From: an uncultured Draconibacterium sp.
Lineage (GTDB): Bacteria > Bacteroidota > Bacteroidia > Bacteroidales > Prolixibacteraceae
Reading direction: 5' to 3'
DNA length: 64,000 bases
Assembly (NCBI RefSeq): GCF_963677155.1
Contig: NZ_OY781884.1
Coordinates: 2,806,134-2,870,133 of the forward strand
Positions 1 through 8,039 of this stretch are shown piece after piece. The notes under the pieces are model-generated. The model was given only the letters and a program-made list of their open reading frames with translations. It did no database searches and had not been told where the DNA came from. The position numbers and the translations under genes are program-made. Position 1 is the stretch's first letter. The number at the start of each line of letters is the position of its first letter.

Positions 1-115
1 TGACATTTGATCGGATCCATTTGGCACTCATATTAGCCAAATTGTCCATTTGTGCATTCGCTAAAAAAGTAAGGGCAAGCAATGCAATAAGTGGCATAAT
101 TGCTTTTTTGTTCAT
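1..115 (-). CDS. Partial secreted protein, N-terminus only
   Basis: The reverse strand opens with ATG at 115-113 and runs off the window edge, giving 38 residues. They begin MNKKAIMPLIALLALTFLANA, a clear Sec signal peptide with an AxA-like cleavage site, followed by a mature start QMDNLANMSAKWIRSNV. The tail vaguely recalls the start of FadL/OMPP1-type outer-membrane transport proteins of Prolixibacteraceae, but this is from memory and too short to rely on. The gene is exported; its function cannot be told from this fragment. A 75 bp AT-rich leader separates it from the decayed gene on the other strand. Confidence 0.6.
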   Translation of the reverse strand, partial: MNKKAIMPLIALLALTFLANAQMDNLANMSAKWIRSNV

Positions 116-190
116 GGTGTTTTAAATATATTTATGTTAAAATAACTTTCAAAAATATAAAAATTCTGTAGTCTAAAATGAGATCTTATT

Positions 191-725
191 ATGGAATTGA
201 TGGAGACAATAGATTTTCTAATGAATTTTACTGAAACCTATTTTTTGTAGAAAAGTGTTTCTCTCTGGAGCTTCATCCCGAAAAGATTGATCTGGTAAAA
301 AGCAAGATTGAGGACAGCAAAGTCGATTGGCAGAATGTAGTGCAGATAAGCAGTAACCATTTGGTTTTACCAGCGTTATATATTTAACTAAAAAGGACTT
401 CATAATTAGATAAATTATCGGTTGAATTCACTAAATATTTTAACTACTTAACTGATAAAAACAAGTAGCTGAACCAACAAATATTAAAACAGGTGCATGA
501 TATTTCAATTTTGTTGAATGCCCATGGAATTTGTCTGCTATTCTTAAAAGGGGGTAGCACATCTACTCCCTCATTTATACGAAGACGATGCAGAAAGAAT
601 GCTTGGTGATATTGATGTTTTAATTATGCTGCGTAGCTTATACAAGCTGCAGAACTGTTTATTTCTGAAGAATACAAGCCTTTGGTTGAGTACAACAGGT
701 ATATTCATCAGGAAATGAAGCATAA
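191..725 (+). pseudogene. Decayed nucleotidyltransferase-family gene (NTP_transf_5-like)
   Basis: Three shifting frames of the + strand encode consecutive pieces that together look like one protein. 191-247 reads MELMETIDFLMNFTETYF; from 241 in another frame come EKCFSLELHPEKIDLVKSKI and WQNVVQISSNHLVLPALYI, stopped by TAA at 385. The same frame resumes at 469 with NQQILKQVHDISILLNAHGI and LLFLKGG; after a shift at about 570, LYEDDAERMLGDIDVLI appears, and after another at about 649, AELFISEEYKPLVEYNRYIH. The LLKG and GDIDVL motifs are typical of the Bacteroidota family PF14907 of uncharacterised nucleotidyltransferases, often found near polysaccharide or peptide-maturation genes. At least three frameshifts and two in-frame stops make this a pseudogene. 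Family assignment is from motif memory. Confidence 0.7.
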
Positions 726-732
726 AAAGAAG

Positions 733-759
733 CCGGAAGATTCAACAGCTTTCTTCCGG
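733..759 (-). terminator. Rho-independent terminator of the VOC gene
   Basis: CCGGAAGA (733-740) pairs perfectly with TCTTCCGG (752-759) around an 11-nt loop. On the minus strand the hairpin is followed by CTTCTTTTT, so it ends transcription of the VOC gene whose stop codon lies about 20 bp upstream. It also marks where the recognisable part of the opposite-strand pseudogene stops. Confidence 0.75.
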
Positions 760-778
760 TTTCTTGCTAAGGTATTCG

Positions 779-1162
779 TTATTCCTTTGAGTGCAGTGCC
801 ACCCTGTTTCCTTCGGTGTCGAGAATAACCGCGAGGTATCCGTGTTCGTCGGAAATCTTATTCTTGTGTTGTAGTATTTTTCCACCGGCATCTTCTACTC
901 GTTCCAGTTCTACGTTTACATCCCCCGCTGGCGAAGTCAGGTAAACAACTACTCCATTCGATGAAGGTTGGTAAAACTCTTTATGGAGAACCAGTGCCGC
1001 CCCCGATCCATAACGACCTTCGGAATAGGGGAACCACGCCATGTCGAATTCCCTGCTACGATTTTTTTCCAATCCAACGCTAAAAACTGTTTCGTAAAAG
1101 TTTATGGCACGTGCCATTTGTTTTACCGGAATTTCAACCCAGCTAACGATGTTGATTCGCAT
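779..1162 (-). CDS. VOC (glyoxalase/bleomycin-resistance fold) protein
   Basis: This 127-residue protein has the length and beta-alpha-beta-beta-beta layout of a single-unit VOC protein of the COG3324 type. It opens INIVSWVEIPVKQMARAINFYETVF, the usual first strand plus helix, and ends GYLAVILDTEGNRVALHSKE, the usual last strand. The central motif GAALVLHKEF fits the same fold. The substrate is not predictable: members include lactoylglutathione lyase-like enzymes, antibiotic-resistance proteins and orphan metalloproteins. It is cytoplasmic (no signal peptide). It is probably monocistronic, with a terminator directly downstream and 95 bp to the next gene upstream. Confidence 0.85.
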   Translation of the reverse strand: MRINIVSWVEIPVKQMARAINFYETVFSVGLEKNRSREFDMAWFPYSEGRYGSGAALVLHKEFYQPSSNGVVVYLTSPAGDVNVELERVEDAGGKILQHKNKISDEHGYLAVILDTEGNRVALHSKE

Positions 1163-1257
1163 AATTTAGTATTAAGGTTAGTATCAATTTTATTGGTTTT
1201 TTGTTTCTGGTTCTTTAATTTTTCTGGTTTAAAAGTTAATTCATTTTCTTAAAAAAA

Positions 1258-2019
1258 CTACTCCCCCTCAACCTGTTTTAAATCATCACTTAAATCCTTG
1301 TCGAGCGTGGTATTCAGGAAGCGTTCATCTTCAGGAAGTTTTAGTTTGAAATTGTTGATTTGATCCAAATGAAGAGTGCCACTCTCTAACTCAAAAGCCA
1401 GCAAATGGCCGCCAAAATCTTTTTCATCAGACAAAAAATGAAGATGATAGCCCGGCACATTCAGTCCGGTAACATATGGTGGACAATAAAAACCCACTAG
1501 GGTTCCGGAAATATTTGTTGCTTCAAACTCAGGCTGATTAGCCGTAACTTCAACCAGTGGCGGATAAGGTTGTTGCTGCTTTGGCACGCTTCGTGTTTTA
1601 ACGCTCTTAAAGTTGCCGCTAAGTTTTATCCCGAAAAACAAATTACTTCCGGGCATCAGGCTGTTAATTTTTGTTTTTAATCCGATAAAGGAAAGCGCTT
1701 CAACTTGTAATTCTTTTTCAGGATTGAAATAAGTTACAGAAGCAAACGGACTGCATGCACTTAATTCGGGTTGATAAATTTTCCCATCGTCCCGAACCTG
1801 GTAGAAATTGCCGTCAAGTAAAATTAGCTCACCATCGAGGCCGTTAAGCGTACCGATCCCAAAGTTGCCGTTTTCGGAAAGTGTTTGCAAGTTTGTATTT
1901 CCATCGTAGACTCCCTGTAATAAAGCGTCGATTGTCGAAATCTGAACAAGCTCTTGTGTTTTTGTGCCGCTACATCCCAGCAATACTAGCAGCAAAGCCT
2001 GGAAAATTAATCTTTTCAT
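1258..2019 (-). CDS. budA: Alpha-acetolactate decarboxylase, predicted lipoprotein
   Basis: The enzyme converts 2-acetolactate to acetoin and CO2, diverting pyruvate-derived acetolactate to a neutral product. The 253-residue protein carries the family motifs FGIGTLNGLDGELI (53-66) and VGFYCPPYVTGLNVPGYHLHF (175-195), with the zinc-binding histidines H192, H194 and H205 (GGHLL) all present. The N-terminus MKRLIFQALLLVLLGCSG is a lipoprotein signal with lipobox LLGC (Cys16). That would anchor the enzyme in the periplasm or outer membrane, whereas the best-known enzymes of Klebsiella are cytoplasmic and those of Bacillus are secreted. No acetolactate synthase or butanediol dehydrogenase gene lies nearby. 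The family call is firm; the location is inferred from the signal. Confidence 0.93.
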   Translation of the reverse strand: MKRLIFQALLLVLLGCSGTKTQELVQISTIDALLQGVYDGNTNLQTLSENGNFGIGTLNGLDGELILLDGNFYQVRDDGKIYQPELSACSPFASVTYFNPEKELQVEALSFIGLKTKINSLMPGSNLFFGIKLSGNFKSVKTRSVPKQQQPYPPLVEVTANQPEFEATNISGTLVGFYCPPYVTGLNVPGYHLHFLSDEKDFGGHLLAFELESGTLHLDQINNFKLKLPEDERFLNTTLDKDLSDDLKQVEGE

Positions 2020-2118
2020 TTGTTTGGTTTGTTTGATCTGCCTTAAATATAAAGTAATTAATTAAAACCGTCGCTACCCGGCAAGCACGTACAAAAGATG
2101 AAACGGTGTAATTCCGTT

Positions 2119-2213
2119 TTATTTTTAATTTTTTATCGTCAGTGGTGGTTTTTTTGAATACTTTTCAGTTCTCAAAGCTTTGGGAGAAAAAATATTTCCA
2201 GTCTGGAAAAACA
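2119..2213. repeat. Dispersed intergenic repeat, terminal part (copy 1)
   Basis: The stretch with TCGTCAGTGGTGG, TTTTTTTGAATACTTTTCAG and CCAGTCTGGAAA matches 23940-24028, which has TCGTCAGCGGTGG, TTTTTTGAATACTTTTTCAG and CCTGTCTGGAAA in the same order and spacing. No reading frame is kept. It sits in the 540 bp gene-free gap between the decarboxylase gene and marC, which otherwise holds only the diverged repeat described next and AT-rich sequence. Confidence 0.6.
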
Positions 2214-2279
2214 AGGTAATAACCAATTCTTCTACATAGTCTATAAAATGTCATCAACTATTTCCTTCCTAAAATAATT

Positions 2280-2480
2280 ATATTTTATTTATGTACCCGT
2301 AATGCTTTGACAATTAGAGCGATTAGTAGCAATATGTTTTTGCCTCCTCAGAGATTAAGTAAACACACGAATTCGCTGTTTGTACTCGTTTGCAAACGAA
2401 TAGAGGTTTGATAATAAGAAACCTACAGTGAAATTAAATTTGGAATCGATTCGTAATATAGGTGTAATACACATATAAAT
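2280..2480. repeat. Diverged copy (A) of the long accessory-region repeat
   Basis: This copy shares an ordered series of blocks with copies at 4107-4495 and 8040-8610: GATTAGTAGCAATAT, TTTTTGCCTCCTCAGAGATT, GTTTGCAAACGAATAGAGG, AATAAGAAACCT, AAATTAAAT and a final GTAATACACAT. Identity to the other two is clearly lower than theirs to each other. It ends about 80 bp before marC, so it could contribute its promoter region. No ORF crosses it. Confidence 0.6.
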
Positions 2481-2561
2481 ACCTTGTACTTTATTTTGCA
2501 GAATTCTACAGACCGCTCGATTTTAACTAAATTAGCAATAGATTAATATAAAATACCCTAT

Positions 2562-3173
2562 ATGGAAAACTTATTTACCTATGCGCTGACCGTATTTATG
2601 AGCTTCTTTGCCATTATGAATCCAATTGCAAACACGCCAATTTTTTTGGGACTTGTAGAAGGCGAAACAGAAGAAAATAAAAAGAAAATTGCCCGAACTG
2701 CAACAATTACAGCTTTTATTATTGTTATCTCTTTTGTTGTTGCGGGAAAATATATTTTTGAAATGTTTGGAATTACTATTCCTGCATTTAAAATAACAGG
2801 TGGCATTCTTATTTTTTATGTGGGGTTTGAAATGCTTATGTCTCAAAAACCCAAAATGCACCAAAATAATGAAGAAAGTAATAACAACCTTGCTATTTCT
2901 CCATTGGCAATTCCTATACTGGCGGGGCCCGGAACTATTATTGCCGCAATGAATAGTGTTACCAATGCAGATTTTATACATATTGGAATCGTCATCGCAA
3001 TTTTTGCGATACTTATTTTACTAACTTATGTAGCCTTTATTTTCAGTGAAAAAATAATAGAAAAAGTGGGGCCAAACTTAATTTCAGTAATAGGTAAATT
3101 AATGGGGTTAATCCTTGCTATACTTGGAACTGGAATGATTACTGAAGGAATAAAGCTGTCGTTCAATCTATAG
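2562..3173 (+). CDS. MarC family integral membrane protein
   Basis: The 203-residue protein is a polytopic inner-membrane protein of the MarC/UPF0056 family, whose transport substrate is not settled. Family hallmarks are the N-terminal FFAIMNPIANTPIFL (15-29), ITGGILIFYVGFEML and the central LAIPILAGPGTIIAAM. Six membrane segments are visible, with a short polar loop (about 95-108) between the third and fourth. It is the normal length. The gene has AT-rich codon use like its accessory neighbours and is likely transcribed alone. Not the stress regulator marA; the name is historical. Confidence 0.92.
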   Translation: MENLFTYALTVFMSFFAIMNPIANTPIFLGLVEGETEENKKKIARTATITAFIIVISFVVAGKYIFEMFGITIPAFKITGGILIFYVGFEMLMSQKPKMHQNNEESNNNLAISPLAIPILAGPGTIIAAMNSVTNADFIHIGIVIAIFAILILLTYVAFIFSEKIIEKVGPNLISVIGKLMGLILAILGTGMITEGIKLSFNL

Positions 3174-3226
3174 AAAAACGAAAGCATAACAAGGTTATTA
3201 ATTCAGAACCTACAAATAAGATTACG

Positions 3227-3601
3227 ATGAAAAAATTGTATATCTGCGATTTGTTGTTGCAACGTTTTCTATTTTCTCTTGTGGAAAAGATGCAATTAAC
3301 GAGTATATTATCGTAACCAAAACAAAGCATAACGTAACTATCGAATCATACGACAGGGATGCGAAAGGTGACTTTGTTAAAAAATCCATTGAAGTTTTTG
3401 AAATAAACGCCGGGGAAGAATATTGCTGTAAACAGAATAGCAGAAGGACGCTATTATGAGCCATTAGGTATTTTTGATTATTCGGGTTCAGACGCTGTGG
3501 TGATTTAATTTGATGATGACAGATAATCCAAGCCTGTATCCAAAGTATCCATTGATGCGAATTATGATGAATTTAAAAGGCAAACATCCCTGAACAATTA
3601 A
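3227..3601 (+). pseudogene. Decayed small lipoprotein gene
   Basis: An ATG at 3227 starts MKKLYICDLL, but after one frameshift the neighbouring frame reads VATFSIFSCGKDA, a typical lipoprotein signal and lipobox. It continues NEYIIVTKTKHNVTIESYD and KSIEVFEINAGEEY. A second shift near 3426 moves to VNRIAEGRYYEPLGIFDYSG, which then meets in-frame TAA codons before SIDANYDEFKRQ. The frames join into one plausible secreted lipoprotein of roughly 125 residues, so this is a broken gene and not a random open frame. I do not recognise a named family. It lies 53 bp downstream of marC. Confidence 0.6.
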
Positions 3602-3666
3602 ATAATGTAAATTCGAAGTGTTTTTACATAGAACAGATTTAATAGTAACTTTTTAACAGGTAAATA

Positions 3667-4044
3667 ATGATAGTTATTCTTGCACAAATAGTAACAGCCT
3701 TAGTCGCAATAGAGCATTTGTATATTTTATGGATTGAAATGTTTGCATGGGAAACAGCAGGTAAGAAAACATTTAAAACCATTCCCGATCATTTATTTAA
3801 ACCTACAAAAGGATTAGCAGCTAACCAGGGACTCTATAATGGGTTTTTATCAGCAGGATTAATTTGGTCATTCTTAATTTCGGATAGTAATTGGGAAGTA
3901 TACATTCGAATATTCTTTTTAGGGTGTGTTATTGTTGCAGGAATATATGGAGCAATAACAGCATCGGGAAAAATATTTATTATCCAGGCTTTACCTGCAA
4001 TTATTGCATTAACTTTTGTGTTAATTGTATTTTTCTCAAGATAA
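3667..4044 (+). CDS. DUF1304 family membrane protein
   Basis: The 125-residue protein has four membrane segments and the DUF1304 hallmark region HLYILWIEMFAWETAGKKTF (17-36), followed by LAANQGLYNGFLSAGLIW and GCVIVAGIYGAITAS. The family is small, widespread and functionally uncharacterised. No signal peptide beyond the first membrane helix. The gene stands alone on the + strand, with a decayed gene before it and a long repeat after it. Confidence 0.9.
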   Translation: MIVILAQIVTALVAIEHLYILWIEMFAWETAGKKTFKTIPDHLFKPTKGLAANQGLYNGFLSAGLIWSFLISDSNWEVYIRIFFLGCVIVAGIYGAITASGKIFIIQALPAIIALTFVLIVFFSR

Positions 4045-4106
4045 CTAATGTCGCACAGTTTTAACCATCTGAGGACATAAAGAACATCCCTCTCAGCGGC
4101 AGCGTG

Positions 4107-4495
4107 TGATATTTCCCCAAAGAGGAAACTTACCTCAATGCAGCTATCCGAAAAGTAAACAAAGCAGTTGTTTGAAACTCCGGCCAATCGTCTCTCCATT
4201 ACCGAAGGGAAAGACAGGAGAGAGGGTAAAGACGGAGTAAACCCCAAAATCTCATTATAAAAAAATTATAGTTAAATTAGATGCCTATAATCTGGTGACA
4301 CCCAGAACGATTAGCAACGAGATATTTTGCCACCCCAGGGATTGAAACGATAAGAATGTTATCTATTTACAAAACGACTATAAGCGTTTATAAACGCTTG
4401 CAAACGAATAGGAGTCTATGAATAAGAACCTTGCCGCGATATTAAATGTAATACTGGTAGCGATATAGATGTTATTATACATATGTTGTGTTTCA
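4107..4495. repeat. Long accessory-region repeat, copy B
   Basis: The segment is closely repeated at 8214-8610. Shared blocks, in order, are CTCAATGCAGCTATCCG, AACTCCGGCCAATCGTCTCT, GACAGGAGAGAGGGTAAAG, GGTGACACCCAGAACGATTA, GCCACCCCAGGGATTGAAAC and CGCTTGCAAACGAATAGG. GTCTTTCC/GTCTCTCC arms around GAAGGG make a small hairpin. TATAAACGCTTGCA fits the TGnAAnCGnTTnCA operator pattern of LacI-family repressors at 13 of 14 positions. No ORF spans it and no transposase is present. It sits just before the small lipoprotein gene at 4560 and fills most of the 515 bp gap. Confidence 0.8.
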
Positions 4496-4559
4496 TGTTG
4501 ACGCAACTATTCGACAGATTATTGCATCTGAAGGATATGACTGACAAAAAGAAAATATT

Positions 4560-4979
4560 ATGAGAAAAGTATTGATAAGTGTTTTGACAATCTTTTTAGT
4601 GACTTTTACAAGTTGTGAAAAGGATGACAAGGATATTAATATCTCAACAGGATTAGTAGGAAATGTAAAATACGGCATTGGAGATTGTATGCCGATAATT
4701 GGTGAGCTATCAAGAGTCTATAACGATTACAATGGCGATATACTTTTCATTGTTAAATCTGATTTAGAAAATTTAGGAAATGGTGATTTTGATGAACTAA
4801 AAGCTAATAGTATTAAGAAAACTATCGTTAACGGGAATTTAGATATCGAATTACCCATTGACACATTTTTAGTAATGCCTAGTGATGTATATTTATATTC
4901 AGATTATAATACAATAATAATTCAAGAGGGAATTGTATTAGAACAAGATTTTAGATTTTGGGAATGCACAACTTACTGA
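4560..4979 (+). CDS. Small lipoprotein of unknown function
   Basis: The 139-residue product starts MRKVLISVLTIFLVTFTSCEKDD, a clear lipoprotein signal with lipobox FTSC and Cys19. The acidic DDKD that follows suits surface-exposed Bacteroidota lipoproteins. The mature part is a compact, probably beta-rich domain with GLVGNVKYGIGDCMP near its start and a second and third cysteine (Cys43, Cys135) that could form a disulphide. I do not recognise the family. The coding frame is intact. It is followed 37 bp later by an attC-like inverted repeat, which makes it look like a single-gene cassette. Confidence 0.75.
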   Translation: MRKVLISVLTIFLVTFTSCEKDDKDINISTGLVGNVKYGIGDCMPIIGELSRVYNDYNGDILFIVKSDLENLGNGDFDELKANSIKKTIVNGNLDIELPIDTFLVMPSDVYLYSDYNTIIIQEGIVLEQDFRFWECTTY

Positions 4980-5016
4980 TTTTTTGAAATCATTTCAGGT
5001 TGATAAAAACACGAAA

Positions 5017-5147
5017 GCACAACAATCTGTATAATTTATAAGGGTTTCAGAGGTTTTTGAGCGGTGTTATCCGCATCAATTTTGAGTGGTAACTTGACAG
5101 GTTTGAAGTCCGCAATCCCTTACGAAATCATACACTCACCGTTATGC
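5017..5147 (+). other. attC-like inverted repeat 1
   Basis: The ends are GCACAAC (5017-5023) and GTTATGC (5141-5147), which nearly pair. Inside them, GTATAATTTATAAGGG (5029-5044) pairs with CCCTTACGAAATCATAC (5117-5133) with one extra base on one side, as in integron attC sites where an extrahelical base marks the bottom strand. The spacers between outer and inner boxes are 5 and 7 bases. Total length is 131 bp, like three other elements in this window. No integrase is present. Alternative: a Bacteroidota extragenic repeat with no recombination role. Confidence 0.5.
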
Positions 5148-5267
5148 ACAAGGAAGAAAAACGACTACGCAAAAAGCATACAACAATCAGCAATTTGAAT
5201 ACGTCCATACTTTATAGTTGCTCTAATTTTGCTTCAGAATTAATTGTAAATCTTTAAAAAGATAAAA

Positions 5268-6092
5268 ATGAGCAAAACAATTTTAATCACGGGAGCATCA
5301 TCAGGAATAGGAAAAGCAACAGTCAAAAAGTTTCAGGCAGAAGGCTGGAATGTTATTGCTACTATGCGTAGTCCTGAAAAAGAAAATGAATTGACATCTT
5401 TAGAAAATGTTTTAGTTACCAAACTCGATGTTCAAGATTTAACAAGTATAGCAAGTGCAATTGAGGAAGGAATTGATAAGTTTAGAAAAATAGATGTCGT
5501 TCTGAATAATGCTGGATACGGTATATTGGGTACTTTTGAATCTGTAGCTAGAGAAAATATTTCGAGACAGTTTGATGTAAATGTCCTTGGCCTCTTTGAT
5601 GTAACAAGGGCTGTATTGCCGCATTTTAGAAAAAATAAAGACGGAATGTTCATCAATATATCGTCGGTTGGTGGTAAAATAACCTTTCCAATGATGCAGC
5701 TTTATCATTCTACAAAATTTGCTGTTGAAGGTTTTTCTGAATCTTTGCAATACGAATTAGAACCCATTGGCGTAAAAGTAAAAATAGTAGAACCAGGTAG
5801 CATAAAAACAGATTTTTCAGGTCGTTCGATGGATTTTCAGCACAATGAAGAATTAACGGAATATAACGAGTTTACATCAGGGGTTTTGAATACTTTTGAC
5901 AAACTAATGAGTTCTGAAAACAGGAATAGTCCAGAATTAGTAGCCGATGTAATTTTCAATGCCGCAACCGATGGAACCAATACGCTTAGATATATAGCCG
6001 GTCAGGATGCTGAACAATTAATAGACGCTAGAAAAGCGATGAGTGATGCCGAATTCATTGGTATGATGAAAACTAATCTAAACATTAAATAA
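5268..6092 (+). CDS. Short-chain dehydrogenase/reductase
   Basis: The 274-residue protein is a classical SDR that oxidises or reduces an unknown alcohol or carbonyl with NAD(P). Visible motifs are TGASSGIGKAT (7-17, cofactor loop), LDVQDL, NNAGYG (about 82-87), ISSVGG with the catalytic Ser, and YHSTK (about 144-148, catalytic Tyr and Lys), then VEPGSIKTDF. The basic residue in TMRSP after the second strand is compatible with NADP preference (inference). It ends in a strong terminator that separates it from the AraC gene 35 bp downstream; the pairing of SDR with AraC regulator is frequent and suggests the regulator controls it. Confidence 0.92.
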   Translation: MSKTILITGASSGIGKATVKKFQAEGWNVIATMRSPEKENELTSLENVLVTKLDVQDLTSIASAIEEGIDKFRKIDVVLNNAGYGILGTFESVARENISRQFDVNVLGLFDVTRAVLPHFRKNKDGMFINISSVGGKITFPMMQLYHSTKFAVEGFSESLQYELEPIGVKVKIVEPGSIKTDFSGRSMDFQHNEELTEYNEFTSGVLNTFDKLMSSENRNSPELVADVIFNAATDGTNTLRYIAGQDAEQLIDARKAMSDAEFIGMMKTNLNIK

Positions 6093-6099
6093 GAAATAG

Positions 6100-6136
6100 A
6101 AAGCACACTTTTATCCCTAAAATTAAAGTGTGCTTT
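6100..6136 (+). terminator. Rho-independent terminator after the SDR gene
   Basis: AAAGCACACTTT (6100-6111) and AAAGTGTGCTTT (6125-6136) form a perfect 12-bp stem with a 13-nt loop, followed by further T residues. Because this stem covers the GTG at 6128, it argues against that codon as the start of the downstream AraC gene. Confidence 0.85.
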
Positions 6137-6157
6137 TTCAAACCAAGAATTAGCACA

Positions 6158-7072
6158 TTGAAAGATTTTATAAAAATAGAAACCATATCGGAAGTTCATC
6201 AGTTTTTGGGCTTAGAAAAGCCAAAACATCCGCTTGTTTCGGTATACCGAATTGGAGGTGCTCTGAATAATTTGGAAGTTGACAATTTCAAGTATTCAAT
6301 AGGTTTATACCAAATAAGCTTCAAAGATAATTGCGCTTTTACCATTGTAAACTACGGTAGAAACTCATATGACTATCAAGATGGTACGTTGATTTTTACG
6401 GCACCAAACCAAGTAATGGAATTTAAAAAAGCCGAAAAAGCCGAAGTTAGCCATGGTTGGACCTTAGCTTTTCATCCGGATTTGATTCGAAAATCAGAAT
6501 TAGGAAAGAAAATTGAACATTATTCATTCTTTTCATATTCTTCAAACGAAGCCCTGCACTTATCAGACGAAGAACGAAAAACAGTGGCAGATATCGTAGC
6601 GAAAATAGAGAAAGAAATTAGTAACAATATTGACACACATAGTCAAACCTTAATAATTTCAAATATAGAGTTGTTGTTGAATTATTGTGTTCGCTTTTAT
6701 GACAGACAATTTTATACCAGAACAAATTTAAATCAAGATATTGCGAGTCAGTTCGAACAATTGTTAAAAGACTATTACAACCAGGAAAAGCAATTAGATT
6801 TTGGAATTCCGACAGTTCAATATTGCGGAGAAGCACTGAATATGTCGCCTAAATATTTAAGCGATTTGCTGCGAAAAGAAACAGGACAAAGCACTCAAGA
6901 CCATATTCATCAATATGTTATAGAAAAAGCAAAGAACAGACTACTGAATTCCAACGAAAGTGCGAGCGAAATCGCATATGCTTTAGGATTTGAATATCCT
7001 CAATATTTTAGTAAAATCTTTAAAAAGAAAACGGCTATGAGCCCAAACGAATTTAGGAAAAACCTGAATTAA
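6158..7072 (+). CDS. AraC family transcriptional regulator
   Basis: The C-terminal ~95 residues form a double helix-turn-helix of the AraC/XylS type: YCGEALNMSPKYLSDLLRKE as the first and SEIAYALGFEYPQYFSKIFK as the second, ending MSPNEFRKNLN. The N-terminal ~190 residues are a cupin-like effector domain (YQISFKDNCAFTIVNYG, FHPDLI). The open frame extends back to GTG 6128, but that codon sits inside the terminator of the preceding gene, so TTG 6158 (giving LKDFIKIETISEVHQFLG) is chosen. It probably regulates the SDR upstream or the membrane gene downstream; this is a guess from position. Confidence 0.9.
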   Translation: MKDFIKIETISEVHQFLGLEKPKHPLVSVYRIGGALNNLEVDNFKYSIGLYQISFKDNCAFTIVNYGRNSYDYQDGTLIFTAPNQVMEFKKAEKAEVSHGWTLAFHPDLIRKSELGKKIEHYSFFSYSSNEALHLSDEERKTVADIVAKIEKEISNNIDTHSQTLIISNIELLLNYCVRFYDRQFYTRTNLNQDIASQFEQLLKDYYNQEKQLDFGIPTVQYCGEALNMSPKYLSDLLRKETGQSTQDHIHQYVIEKAKNRLLNSNESASEIAYALGFEYPQYFSKIFKKKTAMSPNEFRKNLN

Positions 7073-7283
7073 AAAGCCCCGGCAGCTAACAAATTTTGTA
7101 ACTAAATCAGCAAGGAGAACTGTTTCAGTGTGTTCCTCAGTAATGTATAGCAACTTTTTTAGGTGTATCTCTTAAAACTTTAAGCAGAATAAAAGCTAGA
7201 GCGTTTAACAAAAGAAGTTCTTGACGATAGTCAAGAATATGTAGAGATTAGACTATTATTTTTGTAAAAAAAGCACTAGTCGT

Positions 7284-7913
7284 ATGAAAAAATTTAAATT
7301 AATATGGTCATATTATAGAATAATATCTGCTTTGGCAATATTAACAACACAAATAATTCTGTGGGGCGATTCTTGGTCGGTAAGTTCTTTTGAACCAATT
7401 AATTTCTTTGGTTATTGGACGAATCAAGGCAATATTTTAGGAGCTATTGCTCTTCTCATAGCTTCAAAATATACAGGAAAAAACCGGAATATATGGATTG
7501 AAATTGTTCGCTTTGTTACTACAGTAGATTTGATTATGGTCACCGTACTTTATTGGTGTTTTGTGCAAGGCGATGATGTGGGTGTACGATTTGTTTGGGC
7601 AAACTACATGGTTCATTTGGTTACGGGAGTATTAGTCGTAATTGACTGGATTATAGAAGGGCCGAAAAAAACAATATCCTTCTCGCATATTTGGATCGCT
7701 ATTATTTATCCTGTTATATGGCTCATAATAACAGGAGTGAGATTCACAATCGATGGTTGGGTCCCATATTCTGTACTTGAACCAAGTAATGGTGTTGCCC
7801 AAATTGCTTCTATTGTTATCACGTTCTTACTTTCATCAATATTCTTCGGGTTAATTGTTCTATTGTTGGCTCGATTACGAAGGTTGACTCCGTCTTCCTT
7901 GTTTGAGACTTGA
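7284..7913 (+). CDS. Pr6Pr-like membrane protein
   Basis: The 209-residue protein has six membrane segments. FGYWTNQGNILGAIALLIAS (about 47-66), the following TTVDLIMVTVLYWC and WANYMVHLVTGVLVVIDWIIEGP match the layout of the Pr6Pr / FAR-17a-AIG1-like family, whose bacterial members are uncharacterised. The central histidine in the NYMVHL motif is the residue usually conserved in that fold. No neighbour suggests a pathway. Family call from memory of the pattern. Confidence 0.75.
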   Translation: MKKFKLIWSYYRIISALAILTTQIILWGDSWSVSSFEPINFFGYWTNQGNILGAIALLIASKYTGKNRNIWIEIVRFVTTVDLIMVTVLYWCFVQGDDVGVRFVWANYMVHLVTGVLVVIDWIIEGPKKTISFSHIWIAIIYPVIWLIITGVRFTIDGWVPYSVLEPSNGVAQIASIVITFLLSSIFFGLIVLLLARLRRLTPSSLFET

Positions 7914-8039
7914 AACTAAATTTTTTTAATACCTGTAAATATTGAGATGAGCCGGAAGATTTCCGCTAGCGCCGATTTGTAAGCAATCTCTCTTCAATCC
8001 CGGCTTCCGGTAGAGCGAAACAGATTAAAACTCCGGCCA

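Noticed and set aside
4340..4350. GATTGAAAC motif in the long repeats, similar to the end of many CRISPR repeats
   Set aside because: There are only three dispersed copies, no regular spacers of 30-40 bp and no cas genes in the window.
6128..6157. GTG 6128 as start of the AraC gene
   Set aside because: It lies inside the terminator stem of the SDR gene; the downstream TTG 6158 is better placed.
7082..7190. GGCAGCTAAC after the AraC gene as a fifth attC-like site
   Set aside because: The expected right-hand arm does not pair convincingly; only scattered matches near GTTGCTATAC complement.
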